Source of the DNA: Palsa-343 sp036269135 | GTDB lineage: Bacteria; Acidobacteriota; Terriglobia; Terriglobales; Acidobacteriaceae | Direction: 5' to 3' | NCBI GenBank assembly: GCA_036269135.1 | Contig: DATASQ010000057.1 | Location: 62,001-126,000, forward strand | DNA length: 64,000 nucleotides | In this document: positions 8,148 through 17,409 of the stretch, in pieces | Position numbering within the stretch: the first letter of the stretch is position 1 | Layout: every line of letters starts with the position of its first letter | Position numbers and translations under genes: made by a program | The notes under the pieces: model-generated | Told to the model about the DNA's origin: nothing | Seen by the model: the letters and a program-made list of their open reading frames with translations, nothing else | The model's database searches: none

Positions 8148-9929
8148 ATGGACAATCGCTCGATGGCGCAGCTGCTGGCGGAGACGGCCGACCTGCTGGA
8201 GATCGGCGCGGGTGATCCGTTTCGTATTCGCTCATACCGACGCGCCGCCGAAGCGGTGGAGTCCTCCACCCTCCAGCTCAGCACCATTGCCGCCGACCCG
8301 AAGAAGCTCCTGGAAATCCCCGGCATCGGCAAAGGGATGGCGGCGAATATCCAGGAGATCGAGCGCGCCGGCACGCTGCCGCTGCGCGAAGAGCTGCTCC
8401 TGAAGTACCGGCCCACCATGCTGGAGCTGCTGCGCCTGCCAGGCATGGGCCCTAAGACCGTGGCCCTGCTGTGGGACGCCCTGCAGGTCGGTTCCGTGGA
8501 AGAGCTGGAGCAGGCCATCGCCGCCGGACGCCTGGACGGGCTGCCGCGCTTTGGCGACAAGCTGATCCAGAAGCTGCGCAAAGGCATTGAGGATTACAAG
8601 CAAAGCAGCGGGCGCTTCCTGCTGGACGACGCAGAGATTGCCGCCGAGAAGCTGATCGACTATCTGCGCCGCTTCGAAGGGCTCACGACGATTCTCCCCG
8701 CCGGCTCCCTGCGCCGCGGACGCGACACGGTCGGCGATCTGGACATTCTGACCACCGGACCCGCCTGCGCCGAAGACTGCGTGAGCGCGGCGGTGGAGTA
8801 TGTGGCCAGCTATCCCCCTCTGCACACCCTGCTGGCCAAAGGACAGAACAAGGTGAGCTTCCGCCTGCGCACCGGCCTGCAGATCGACGTGCGTCTGCTG
8901 CCGGAGGGCTCGTACGGAGCGGCGCTGCAGTACTTCACGGGGTCGAAGATGCACAACGTGTCGATCCGCCAGCGGGCGCTGAAGCGGGGCTACACGCTCA
9001 GCGAGTATGCCCTGGCGCGGGTGGAGGATGGCTCGTTTGTCGCGGGCGCCACGGAAGAAGAGATCTACGCCGCGCTCGGCCTCGACTGGATTCCCCCGGA
9101 GCTCCGCGAAAACAATGGGGAGATAGAAGCAGCCGAGCAGCATCGCCTGCCGAAGCTGATCGAACAGGCCGACATCCGCGGCGATGTGCACATGCACACC
9201 AGCGTCACCGACGGGAAGAACACGATCCGCGAGATGGCCGAGGCCGCCCTGCGCCACGGTCTCCAGTACATCGCCATCACCGACCACTCCAAAGCCCTGG
9301 CCATGACCATGGGCCTCGACGATCGGCGCGCCCTCGAGCACATGCGCCATATCCGGGAAGTGGATCGGGAGATGGAGGGAAAAATCCGCGTCTTTGCCGG
9401 AATCGAAGTGGATATTCTCGCCGACGGGGCGATGGATCTCTCCGATGAGGTGCTGGCCCAGCTCGATGTGGTGATCGCCAGTGTGCATTCCCTGTTCAAT
9501 ATGCCGGAGGCGCAGATGACGGACCGCATCCTGCGGGCCCTGGAGAACCCGTATGTGCGCATCCTCGGGCATCCCACCGGGCGGCTGCTGCTGCGTCGCG
9601 AGCCCTACCCGCTGGATCTGGCAGCCATCCTGCGGCGCGCCGCCGCACTCGGCGTCGCTGTGGAGCACAATGCCTATCCCGACCGGCTGGACCTCTGCGA
9701 CCGCGATCTCCGCCTGGCCAAAGAGCTGGGCTGCCCGATCGTCATCAATACGGATTCGCATCATACGAGCCATCTGGACAAAATGCGGTACGGGATTCGC
9801 CAACTGCGGCGCGCCTGGCTGCGCAAAGAGGATGTGCTGAATACGCTGGAGCCGCAGGCTTTCCTGGACGCACTGCGGCAGCGGCCGCCTGAAGTCACTT
9901 CAGCTAGAATGCGAGAGCAAGATGTCTGA
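8148..9929 (+). CDS. polX: family X DNA polymerase with PHP domain (PolX)
   Basis: 593 residues. The N-terminal part has two helix-hairpin-helix motifs (LEIPGIGKG at 55-63 and LRLPGMGPKT at 95-104). The polymerase palm has GDLDIL with D197 and D199 and a third acidic residue D247 (LQIDVRLL). The C-terminal PHP phosphoesterase starts at HMH (348-350) and keeps ITDHS, GIEVD, ASVHS, GHPTG and NTDSHH. Bacterial PolX fills short gaps in base-excision repair, and the PHP domain gives 3'-5' exonuclease activity (known family). It overlaps the next gene by eight bases. Confidence 0.93.
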   Translation: MDNRSMAQLLAETADLLEIGAGDPFRIRSYRRAAEAVESSTLQLSTIAADPKKLLEIPGIGKGMAANIQEIERAGTLPLREELLLKYRPTMLELLRLPGMGPKTVALLWDALQVGSVEELEQAIAAGRLDGLPRFGDKLIQKLRKGIEDYKQSSGRFLLDDAEIAAEKLIDYLRRFEGLTTILPAGSLRRGRDTVGDLDILTTGPACAEDCVSAAVEYVASYPPLHTLLAKGQNKVSFRLRTGLQIDVRLLPEGSYGAALQYFTGSKMHNVSIRQRALKRGYTLSEYALARVEDGSFVAGATEEEIYAALGLDWIPPELRENNGEIEAAEQHRLPKLIEQADIRGDVHMHTSVTDGKNTIREMAEAALRHGLQYIAITDHSKALAMTMGLDDRRALEHMRHIREVDREMEGKIRVFAGIEVDILADGAMDLSDEVLAQLDVVIASVHSLFNMPEAQMTDRILRALENPYVRILGHPTGRLLLRREPYPLDLAAILRRAAALGVAVEHNAYPDRLDLCDRDLRLAKELGCPIVINTDSHHTSHLDKMRYGIRQLRRAWLRKEDVLNTLEPQAFLDALRQRPPEVTSARMREQDV

Positions 9930-10506
9930 GAAGAACGGGTCCAGCATTCATCCGGTATTCGCGGTGGTCGCCGCGATCGTCGTCTCGGCGGGAATCGTCG
10001 GGGCCTACGTGTGGGCTACGTGGACTGGCCCCGTCCACGCCGGCCAGGTGACTTCGATCTACGCCTACCCCATTCACCGCGAGCTTTCCACCGGCTCGGG
10101 GCTGGGCGGCGTGAACGGCGGCCCTAACATCACCGACGAAGTGATCGTGATCGCCAACGTGCGGATCAAAAGCACCACGAAGCTGCCGTTGTTCCTGAAT
10201 GAAATGTACGGCAACCTCACCCTGCCGGATGGCCAGGTGGAGCAGAGCCTGGCCGCCAGCGGATCGGATTATCGCAAGGTTTTCGTAGCGTATCCGGCAT
10301 TGGACCCACAGCAGAAGTCGCCCCTGCCGCGCGACATTACCATGTCTCCGGGTCAGGTCATCGAAGGCCAGCTGGTCTTTCATTTCCCCATCACCGAGGC
10401 GCAGTGGAACGGGCGGCAGGGCTTCGACGTGGACATTCGCTTCATCCACCAGAACGATCTGGTGCTGCACACGGGGCCACCGCAGGGATCGGGCGCGAGC
10501 CATTAG
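9922..10506 (+). CDS. membrane-anchored protein of unknown function
   Basis: 194 residues. One N-terminal transmembrane helix (about 11-31, VFAVVAAIVVSAGIVGAYVW) is followed by an extracytoplasmic domain rich in beta strands (VIVIANVRIKSTTKLPLFL, GQVIEGQLVFHFP), which looks like an Ig- or DUF4352-like beta sandwich. No catalytic motif is visible. Its start overlaps the end of polX by eight bases, so it is translated in the same operon, though a functional link is not apparent. Confidence 0.65.
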   Translation: MSEKNGSSIHPVFAVVAAIVVSAGIVGAYVWATWTGPVHAGQVTSIYAYPIHRELSTGSGLGGVNGGPNITDEVIVIANVRIKSTTKLPLFLNEMYGNLTLPDGQVEQSLAASGSDYRKVFVAYPALDPQQKSPLPRDITMSPGQVIEGQLVFHFPITEAQWNGRQGFDVDIRFIHQNDLVLHTGPPQGSGASH

Positions 10507-10629
10507 TGCAATCCAGCCGCGAGCCGGGTGCTGGGAGTGATTCAGATACAGCCCGGGGCCGCGAGCGTGAGATCCGCTTCGAGCCGTGATCGGGCCGCCG
10601 CGTCTCCTGGTTTACCTTAGGTCTGGACT

Positions 10630-12054
10630 ATGTTCGCCAAAGCGCAGCGCGTTCACTTCATCGGAATCGGCGGCATCGGCATGAGTGGCATTGCCGAAAT
10701 CCTGCTCAACCTGAACTACCCGGTCAGCGGGTCGGATCTGCGCCGCTCCCAGGTGACGGAGCGTCTGGCGACGCTGGGCGCTACCGTCTTCGAGGGCCAC
10801 GCCGCGGCCAACGTGGTCGGCGCCGGCGTCGTGGTGGTCAGCTCCGCGGTGAACGAGCGCAACCCGGAGGTCGCCGAGGCGCGGTCGCGGAAGATTCCCG
10901 TCATCCAGCGTGCTGAGATGCTGGCCGAGCTGATGCGTCTGAAGTACGGTATCGCCATCGCCGGCATGCACGGCAAGACGACGACGACCTCCATGGTGGC
11001 GGCGGTGCTGACCGCGGGCGGTCTGGACCCGACCGTGGTGGTGGGCGGCCGCGTGGACACCATGGGCTCCAACGCGCGCCTCGGGCAGTCGCAGTATCTG
11101 GTCGCGGAAGCGGACGAGAGCGATCGCTCGTTCCTGCGCCTGTCACCAATCCTGGCCGTAGTGACGAACCTCGATAAAGAGCACATGGATTGCTACCACG
11201 ACATGGCCGACGTGGAGAGCGCCTTCATCGAGTTCATGGACAAGGTGCCGTTTTACGGCGCCTGCGTCGCGTGTGCGGACAATCCTCAGCTGGCGGCAAT
11301 CCTGCCCCGGGTTCGGCGGCGGGTCTTCACCTATGGAGCATCGCCGAAGGCGGATTTCGTGCTGCGGCTGCTCCCGGCTGCGCCCGCGAGTGAGGCTGTC
11401 CAGGGTGCGCGCCAGTGCCGGTCGCGCTTCGAGGTCGCCGTGGGCGGCGAGGTCTACGGCCCTCTGGAGCTGCATGTTCCCGGACAGCACAACGTGCTGA
11501 ACGCGACGGCTGCGGTGGCCATCGGGGCGCAGCTGGAGATCGCGCCGGACGCCATTGCGGCGGGGCTGCAATCCTTCCGCGGGGTCGATCGCCGCTTTCA
11601 GGTGAAGGGTTGCGAGCGCGGGATTACGGTCGTCGACGACTATGGTCACCACCCGACCGAGATTCGCGCCACGCTGCGAGCCGCGAAGGAGTGCGGCTAC
11701 CCCGGAGTCCACGTGATCTTCCAGCCGCACCGCTACACGCGCACACGCGACCTCATGGACGAGTTCGTGCACGCCTTCGACGATGCTGCGTCAGTGCAGA
11801 TGCTGGATATTTACGCCGCCAGCGAGGAGCCGATCCCCGGCGTCACCGCGCAGGCGCTGGTGTCGGCGATGCATGCCGGGCAGGTGCGCTATGCGGCATC
11901 GCCCGAAGCGGCTGTGGCGCAGGCGGTCGAGCAGGCGCGGGAGGGCGACGCCATCCTGACTCTGGGCGCGGGGAACGTTTCCCAGCTGGCGCCGCTGGTG
12001 GTGGAGCGCCTGCGGGGCGCTGGGACTCCTGCCACCAGATCCGTCGCGCGTTAG
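10630..12054 (+). CDS. murC: UDP-N-acetylmuramate--L-alanine ligase MurC
   Basis: 474 residues. MurC adds the first amino acid, L-Ala, to UDP-MurNAc in peptidoglycan synthesis. The N-terminal UDP-binding Rossmann motif is GIGGIGMSGIAEI (12-24), the ATP P-loop is GMHGKTTTT (112-120), EADESDRSFL and LDKEHMD follow the Mur ligase pattern, and the C-terminal domain shows VVDDYGHHPTEI and FQPHRYTRT. Length matches the family. The gene stands alone here and is not next to other dcw-cluster genes, which is unusual and means the cell-wall cluster is either split or elsewhere. Confidence 0.95.
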   Translation: MFAKAQRVHFIGIGGIGMSGIAEILLNLNYPVSGSDLRRSQVTERLATLGATVFEGHAAANVVGAGVVVVSSAVNERNPEVAEARSRKIPVIQRAEMLAELMRLKYGIAIAGMHGKTTTTSMVAAVLTAGGLDPTVVVGGRVDTMGSNARLGQSQYLVAEADESDRSFLRLSPILAVVTNLDKEHMDCYHDMADVESAFIEFMDKVPFYGACVACADNPQLAAILPRVRRRVFTYGASPKADFVLRLLPAAPASEAVQGARQCRSRFEVAVGGEVYGPLELHVPGQHNVLNATAAVAIGAQLEIAPDAIAAGLQSFRGVDRRFQVKGCERGITVVDDYGHHPTEIRATLRAAKECGYPGVHVIFQPHRYTRTRDLMDEFVHAFDDAASVQMLDIYAASEEPIPGVTAQALVSAMHAGQVRYAASPEAAVAQAVEQAREGDAILTLGAGNVSQLAPLVVERLRGAGTPATRSVAR

Positions 12055-12120
12055 CCGCGCCAATTCTTATCTACGCCCTTAGGCGCGCATGGCGAACCTG
12101 CAGAGCGGCGCCACGGTCGT

Positions 12121-12546
12121 CTACGAACGCCGGGCGAGCAGAAGCAGGAGCGGCCGCGGACGCAGGATGGTCAGAGTCCCGGTGGGCGTGGGAATTGGCT
12201 GGTCCCTCCATTGGGCAAAATGCCCTTTGTCGCCCGTGATCAGGTAGTCGGCGCTGGCCTGCCGGGCCGCTGCCAGAATCGGCTGATCCGTCGCCGGCAG
12301 AACAATGCCTGGCGGAAGCCGCGCTTCGCTCGCGTCAGAGACCATATGCGTCTGTTCGGGAAGCGCTTCGAGCCTTTGGCGATGTTGATCGCCGACGCAG
12401 TTTCGCCTCGTCTCATCGGCCGCGTAGAAAGAGGTCAAACAGGCCACCGAGGGATCCCGCCAGAACGCGAGGAAGGGGTGCTCCGGCTGATAGGACGCGG
12501 AGAAGAGCACGTTGGCGTCAAAAAAGACGCGCAGGGGTTCAGGCAC
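12121..12546 (-). CDS. PIN-domain toxin-like nuclease
   Basis: 141 residues. PIN features: first Asp in RVFFDANVLFSASY, an acidic pair in YAADETRRN, and Asp in ATDQPILAAA plus YLITGDKGHF. The layout resembles the COG1569-like PIN group rather than classic VapC. It follows the AbrB-type gene with an eight-base overlap, so the pair looks like a toxin-antitoxin module, second of three in the window. The tail is Leu/Arg-rich and may be partly degenerate. Confidence 0.75.
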   Translation of the reverse strand: MPEPLRVFFDANVLFSASYQPEHPFLAFWRDPSVACLTSFYAADETRRNCVGDQHRQRLEALPEQTHMVSDASEARLPPGIVLPATDQPILAAARQASADYLITGDKGHFAQWRDQPIPTPTGTLTILRPRPLLLLLARRS

Positions 12547-12925
12547 GACGCCGGGTCGCTGTTGTGCGTTTAGCCAGATTGCGGCGGATTGTGCCCATCA
12601 TCCGGTCGAACTCAACATTCGTCGGCAGTTCCCCCCTCATCTGCGGGTCCGTGTGCGGAATCTTCGCCGGATCGAGCCCGAAGTCCTCGCGGATGATGCG
12701 GCAGGATTCGTCATAGTCTTCCTTCGTGACCGCATTGTTCAGCAGGAACTCCGCCTTGCGCTCCGGTGTGTAGATCTCGACGGGCACAGCCACGGCGGGA
12801 CGCAGCAGAATGCCGTCCTCGCGCTCTTCGGTGACCACGAGATCGCCCTCGCGCAGTGCGAACCGCTGCCGCAGTTTGGCGGGGATGACGAGAGTGCCGC
12901 GTTTGCCGATACGTGCGGTTTCCAT
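12539..12925 (-). CDS. AbrB/SpoVT-type antitoxin or regulator
   Basis: 128 residues from ATG at 12925 (METARIGKRGTLVIPAKLRQRFALREGD), an AbrB swapped-hairpin DNA-binding domain. The rest is a longer C-terminal region (about 55-128) with charged helices, presumably for toxin contact. AGAG lies eight bases before this ATG; an upstream ATG at 12958 lacks any site and would add 11 residues. Located immediately upstream of the PIN gene and overlapping it. Confidence 0.78.
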   Translation of the reverse strand: METARIGKRGTLVIPAKLRQRFALREGDLVVTEEREDGILLRPAVAVPVEIYTPERKAEFLLNNAVTKEDYDESCRIIREDFGLDPAKIPHTDPQMRGELPTNVEFDRMMGTIRRNLAKRTTATRRRA

Positions 12926-12979
12926 AGCAGAATCTCTGAACTTCAGAATATCAGACATTCTGTTGCATTTCGATGCGCG

Positions 12980-14293
12980 TTACGTCCGCACCGCTCGCCG
13001 ATCCATGCCCTCCGCCCCAAACACCCGCCGATAGCGCTCGATCTCTTCCGGCGGCCCCAGCGCCTTGTCGAGATTGTCCGACAGCTTCACCGCTGGCCGC
13101 CCGTTCGCATCCTGCAGCTTGCACACCAGGCGCGGCGGATCGAAATTGCCACCCTGCGGGTTGCAGTCGCGAAAATCGTTGGTGAGCAGCGTACCCCAGC
13201 CGGCCGCAAAGCGAATGCGCCCCGAGAAAGCGTGGTGCAGCTCCAGAATGTCATCGACATCGAGCGAATCCGAAGCGATGAAAAGCTTCTCCCGCGGATT
13301 GCGCCCGCGCTGCTCCAGCCACGTGATGTATTCCTCGCCCGCGATGCGCGGATCCTTGCTGTCGGCGCGCTGGCCGGTCCAGTCGGCAACCCATTCCGGC
13401 GCCCCGCGCAGGAACTGCGTGGTGCCAAAAGTGTCCGGCAGCAGGATCAGCAGCTCGCCCTGATAGGTCTGCTGCCACATCTCCAGCACCCTGTACTGCG
13501 ACCGCTTCAGCTCGGCATCGCTCTCCGCCATCGCCGCCAGCGCCATGGGGATCTCGTGCGCGTTGGTGCCGATCGCTTCGAGATCGTGCTTGTAAGCGAG
13601 ATAAGTATTCGATGTGCCGGTGAAGCGGCGGCCGAGCACGTCGGCCATCGCGCCCACAACGTATTCCTGCCAGAGAAAGCTGTGCCGCCGTCGGGTGCCG
13701 AAGTCGCTCACGCGCAGATCGGGCACGCCGCGCAGCCGCTCCATCTTGTCCCACAGCTTCGATTTCGCGCGCGCGTACAGAATGTCCAGCTCCAGTTCGT
13801 TCAGCCGCTTCAGGCTGGCGCGCGTCCGCATCTCGCTGATGATGGCCAGCGCATAGATCTCCCACATGGTCGTCTCGGTCCACAGGCCGCGGAACGTCAC
13901 GCACAGATGGCCGCCGTCGAAAGACATCTCATAATCCGAGAGATGGAAGCTCTGCTCCAGCCATTCGAGGAAAGCGGGCTCGAAGATGTCACGCGTCCCG
14001 TAGAACGTATTGCCGGCCAGCCAGATCAGCTCCGACTTGCGGAAGCGCAGCGTGCGGATGGCATCGAACTGCGCCCGCAGCTCCTCCTGATCGATGGCCT
14101 CGGCAAAGCTGGAATCGCCATCGCGATTTACCAGAGAGAAAGTTGCCGGCGTTCCGGCAAAGTTCTTCCAGATGAACTGCAGCATCAGCAGCTTGTAGAA
14201 ATCCGTGTCCAGCAGCGAACGGACGATCGGGTCGAGTTCCCAGTTGTGATTGTGCGCGCGTCGAGCGAGATTAATGATCATGGGATTTGCCAT
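12980..14293 (-). CDS. pncB: nicotinate phosphoribosyltransferase PncB
   Basis: 437 residues from ATG at 14293 (another ATG at 14281 would also fit). PncB turns nicotinate and PRPP into nicotinate mononucleotide, the salvage route to NAD. Family blocks are LLDTDFYKLLMLQ near the start, DFGTRRRHSFLWQ (with the histidine that is phosphorylated in the family), FTGTSNTYLAYK, and SDSLDVDDILELH. The upstream frame that stays open beyond 14293 is not homologous in style and overlaps the divergent secreted protein gene. The ending is intact. Confidence 0.92.
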   Translation of the reverse strand: MANPMIINLARRAHNHNWELDPIVRSLLDTDFYKLLMLQFIWKNFAGTPATFSLVNRDGDSSFAEAIDQEELRAQFDAIRTLRFRKSELIWLAGNTFYGTRDIFEPAFLEWLEQSFHLSDYEMSFDGGHLCVTFRGLWTETTMWEIYALAIISEMRTRASLKRLNELELDILYARAKSKLWDKMERLRGVPDLRVSDFGTRRRHSFLWQEYVVGAMADVLGRRFTGTSNTYLAYKHDLEAIGTNAHEIPMALAAMAESDAELKRSQYRVLEMWQQTYQGELLILLPDTFGTTQFLRGAPEWVADWTGQRADSKDPRIAGEEYITWLEQRGRNPREKLFIASDSLDVDDILELHHAFSGRIRFAAGWGTLLTNDFRDCNPQGGNFDPPRLVCKLQDANGRPAVKLSDNLDKALGPPEEIERYRRVFGAEGMDRRAVRT

Positions 14294-14414
14294 CCAGGCA
14301 GTCGCGCTTCGCGCAAACCCCAAACCGCCTCGACTCCCTTCAGAATCACCCGGGATCGGGCCGGGTGTCCAGAAAGCGGGAACCTTTCGCCGCCAGCAGT
14401 CGTATGTTTCCTGC

Positions 14415-15011
14415 ATGAGAAGGCGATGCGCCGCCGCGGCTGCCGCGATGCTGGTATGCGGGGCCGCTGCTTACTGCCAGACGACCGGCTCCTGCGCCCA
14501 GGCGCTGGAAACGCCGCTGCACGACCGCGCAGCCCTGGTAATCCAGTCGATCCCGGCGGGCATCACCGTGGCCGGGACCGACAGCAACAAGCTGAGAATC
14601 ACCTGCACCAGCGCACGCGATCGCGACGAGGTTCACTTGCACCTGAGTGGAGACCCAGGCCGCGAGCGGCTGACCATCGACAGCGACCTGGAGCACGACA
14701 ACAATCTGCAGATCCGCATCGAGGTCCCGCACCGCACCGGTCTGCGGCTCCACATGGGCGCCGGCCAGGTGACGGTGAACAATCTGGAGGGCGACAAAGA
14801 TATCGACCTCTACGCGGGACAGATCGTCATCGCGGCCGGCGACACCGCCGACTACAGCTCCGTGGACGCCTCCGTGGACATTGGCGAGGTGAAAGCCTCC
14901 GCCTGGGGCGTGGACAAGGGCGGCTTCTTCCGCAGCTTCACGCGCACAACCGCCAACGGCGACTACCACCTCGTCGCGCACGTGCTGACCGGAGAAATTG
15001 ATTTGCAGTGA
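14415..15011 (+). CDS. secreted beta-rich protein, unknown (DUF4097-like)
   Basis: 198 residues. A signal peptide is clear: basic MRRR, hydrophobic Ala-rich core, and cleavage near AAAYCQ. The mature part is a series of short beta strands with repeating polar turns (LRITCTSARDRDEVHLHL, LHMGAGQVTVNNLEG, DIDLYAGQIVIAAGD), the look of a right-handed beta-helix or DUF4097 putative-adhesin fold. ATG at 14415 gives the signal peptide. No enzymatic motif. It is divergent from pncB and converges on mqnC. Confidence 0.65.
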   Translation: MRRRCAAAAAAMLVCGAAAYCQTTGSCAQALETPLHDRAALVIQSIPAGITVAGTDSNKLRITCTSARDRDEVHLHLSGDPGRERLTIDSDLEHDNNLQIRIEVPHRTGLRLHMGAGQVTVNNLEGDKDIDLYAGQIVIAAGDTADYSSVDASVDIGEVKASAWGVDKGGFFRSFTRTTANGDYHLVAHVLTGEIDLQ

Positions 15012-15030
15012 GCGCAGAGGCTCAAGGCGC

Positions 15031-16077
15031 CTAATTCAAAAACATCGTCCGATACAGCGTGTCGCGCTGCACGGGCCTGAACCCCGCATCGCGGATGATC
15101 CGCCGCAGCTCTTCTTCCGTCGTGCAGTTCGACGTACCGGCGGCGCGAACAACATTCTCCTCCAGCATCACCGACCCAACATCGTTTCCGCCGAAGCGCA
15201 GCCCCATCTGCAGGACCTTGAGCCCCTGGGTCACCCAGCTCGACTGCACGTTCTCAATGTTGTCGAGGTAAAGCCGCGAGATGGCCAGCACCTTCAGATA
15301 CTCGACCGCCGTGGCCTCGTCCCAGCCGCGTCCGCCCAGCGCGGTGTGCTTCGGCTGAAAGCTCCACGGGATAAACGCGGTAAACCCGCCCGTCTCCTCC
15401 TGCAGCCGCCGGATCACCTCGAAGTGATTCACGCGCTGCTCCAGCGTTTCGCTCACGCCGAACATCATGGTCGCGGTGGTCCGCATGCCCAGCTGATGCG
15501 CGGTGCGGTGGACCAGCATCCAGTCCTCAGTCCGGCATTTCAGCCGCGCAATGCGATGGCGGACCTCGTCGTCCAGGATTTCCGCGCCGCCGCCGGGGAT
15601 CGAATCGAGGCCGGCGTCGCGCAGACGCGCGATGGTGTCGCGCACCGAGAGCTCGCTGTACTCGGCAATCGCCAGGATCTCCGAGGCGGAGAAGCAGTGC
15701 AGCCAAATCCGGGGGAAACGCTGCTTGATGCCGCGCAGCAGCCGCTCGAACCAGTCGATCTTCAGATCGGGATGCAGGCCGCCCTGCATCAGCACGCCGG
15801 TGCCGCCCATCTCCAGGGTTTCGGCGATCTTCTGATAAATCGTCTCGAAGTCGAGAATGTAGCCTTCGCTGGCCTGCTTGCCCTTTAACGGCCGGTAAAA
15901 AGCACAGAAGGTGCAATACTCCGTGCAGAAATTCGTATAGTTAATATTGCGGTCGATGATGTAGGTGACCACGCCTTCCGGATGCAGGCGTTTCCGTATC
16001 GCATCTGCTTCCATTCCCAGGCCGATCAGGTCGTCGGAGTGGAAGAAGTCCAGGGCCTGTTCACGGGTCAGCGTCAT
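15031..16077 (-). CDS. mqnC: cyclic dehypoxanthinyl futalosine synthase MqnC
   Basis: 348 residues. Radical-SAM enzyme of the futalosine menaquinone pathway. The iron-sulfur cysteines are C51, C55 and C58 in CTEYCTFCAFYR; GGTGVLMQGGLHPDL and SIPGGGAEILDDEVR are typical of MqnC/MqnE. ATG at 16077 (MTLTREQALDFF) is a natural start, although the frame stays open far upstream. It means menaquinone is made by the futalosine route in this organism, as in other Acidobacteriota (inference). Other mqn genes are not in the window. It is divergent from the DUF481-like gene. Confidence 0.92.
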   Translation of the reverse strand: MTLTREQALDFFHSDDLIGLGMEADAIRKRLHPEGVVTYIIDRNINYTNFCTEYCTFCAFYRPLKGKQASEGYILDFETIYQKIAETLEMGGTGVLMQGGLHPDLKIDWFERLLRGIKQRFPRIWLHCFSASEILAIAEYSELSVRDTIARLRDAGLDSIPGGGAEILDDEVRHRIARLKCRTEDWMLVHRTAHQLGMRTTATMMFGVSETLEQRVNHFEVIRRLQEETGGFTAFIPWSFQPKHTALGGRGWDEATAVEYLKVLAISRLYLDNIENVQSSWVTQGLKVLQMGLRFGGNDVGSVMLEENVVRAAGTSNCTTEEELRRIIRDAGFRPVQRDTLYRTMFLN

Positions 16078-16206
16078 ACATGCATTGTCGGGGAAAACCG
16101 GGCGGCGCGTCCAGCCACGCAACGCCGGGTCACGCCGGACGCATCGCACCTCCAGGTCGCCATCATCATGAATCGAAGATTCCCCCTTCCAAGGAGGACG
16201 GAAGTT

Positions 16207-17409
16207 ATGTGTCGGTACCCCTGCCTCTCCCGCAGCGCCATGGTTCTGGCTCTGCTGCTGATCGCTCCCCCCATGCTGCTGCGCTGCGCCGCGCAGGACA
16301 AGAAACCCGCCCCCGCGCCGGACACTCTCGTGCTGAGCGACGGAACCATCCTGCACGGCAAGCTGGTGAAGGAAGCGGGCGGCACCATCACCTTCCACAC
16401 CGACTCGCTCGGCGACGTTTCCGTCGCCTGGGACAAGATCAAAGAGCTGCACGCTACGGAAGATTTCGCCATACTGAGTACGGCGGCGAAGCATCGCGGG
16501 AGGAAGTCCGGCGGCAGGCTGCCCACCGGCCCCATCGATGCCACGAACGATTCCGTGACCGTGCATCCGGCGGCGCAGCAATCCGCGCCGCCGCCCACGC
16601 CCACCAAAGACGCCCAATACATCGTCGACACAGCTACGCTCGACAAGGAGCTCTACCACTCGCCGGGCTTCTTTACCGGGTGGAACGGCTCGGCCACGGC
16701 TGGCGCGACGCTGGTGAGCGCCACGCAAAATCAGTACACCGTCTCCGGCAGCGTGGCCCTGCTGCGGACGGTGCCCACCGTAAGCTGGCTCGATTCGCGC
16801 AACCGCACCTCGACGGACTTCAGCGAATCCTACGGCAAGATCACCCAGCCGGCTTACACCACGCCCACCGGCCCGGTCGCCGCCACCACCACCAAATCGT
16901 CCATTCTGCACTTCGACGCGGAGCGCGACGAGTACTTCGCGCCGCGCTTCTTCGGCCTGGCGCAGACCGCGTTAGACCACAACTTCAGCCAGGATCTGAA
17001 TCTGCAGCAGATCTACGGCGCTGGCGTGGGCTGGACCACCATCAAAACGCCGAAGCAGATCGCCGACCTGAAAGCGACCCTCCAGTATGAGAAGCAGGAC
17101 TTCATTTCGGGATCCGGCTCAGCCAATCAGAATCTCATCGGCTCCACCCTATCGGCAGACTACGCGCTGAAGCTGAAGCTGATCACCCTCGCGCAGACGG
17201 TCGGCTTCATCCCCGCGTTCAACAATCCGCGCGCCTACTCCGCGCAGGAAACCGACACGGTCACCTTCCCCACCTACAAGAATTTTGGCTTCTCAGTGGG
17301 GACGATGGACAGTTATCTCAACAATCCGCCCGCCACGCTGCCGCCCACGAAACGGAATTCGTTTCAGTTCACCATGGGCCTGACGTACGCGATCAAGTCG
17401 AGCTACTGA
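16207..17409 (+). CDS. DUF481-like outer-membrane protein
   Basis: 400 residues. A hydrophobic signal segment (about 10-27) ends at LLRCAAQDK. Residues 35-80 (DTLVLSDGTILHGKLVKEAGG...VAWDKIKEL) form the short beta domain often seen ahead of DUF481. The C-terminal 230 residues have alternating beta strands and a closing aromatic residue (KSSY at the C-terminus), typical of outer-membrane beta barrels. ATG at 16207 is chosen because AAGGAGG (16191-16197) is nine bases upstream. The 3' end overlaps the convergent gene by 17 bases. Confidence 0.75.
   Translation: MCRYPCLSRSAMVLALLLIAPPMLLRCAAQDKKPAPAPDTLVLSDGTILHGKLVKEAGGTITFHTDSLGDVSVAWDKIKELHATEDFAILSTAAKHRGRKSGGRLPTGPIDATNDSVTVHPAAQQSAPPPTPTKDAQYIVDTATLDKELYHSPGFFTGWNGSATAGATLVSATQNQYTVSGSVALLRTVPTVSWLDSRNRTSTDFSESYGKITQPAYTTPTGPVAATTTKSSILHFDAERDEYFAPRFFGLAQTALDHNFSQDLNLQQIYGAGVGWTTIKTPKQIADLKATLQYEKQDFISGSGSANQNLIGSTLSADYALKLKLITLAQTVGFIPAFNNPRAYSAQETDTVTFPTYKNFGFSVGTMDSYLNNPPATLPPTKRNSFQFTMGLTYAIKSSY

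Noticed and set aside
12512..15001. Long plus-strand frame over the antitoxin and pncB genes
   Set aside because: Shadow of pncB on the opposite strand and runs through several real genes.
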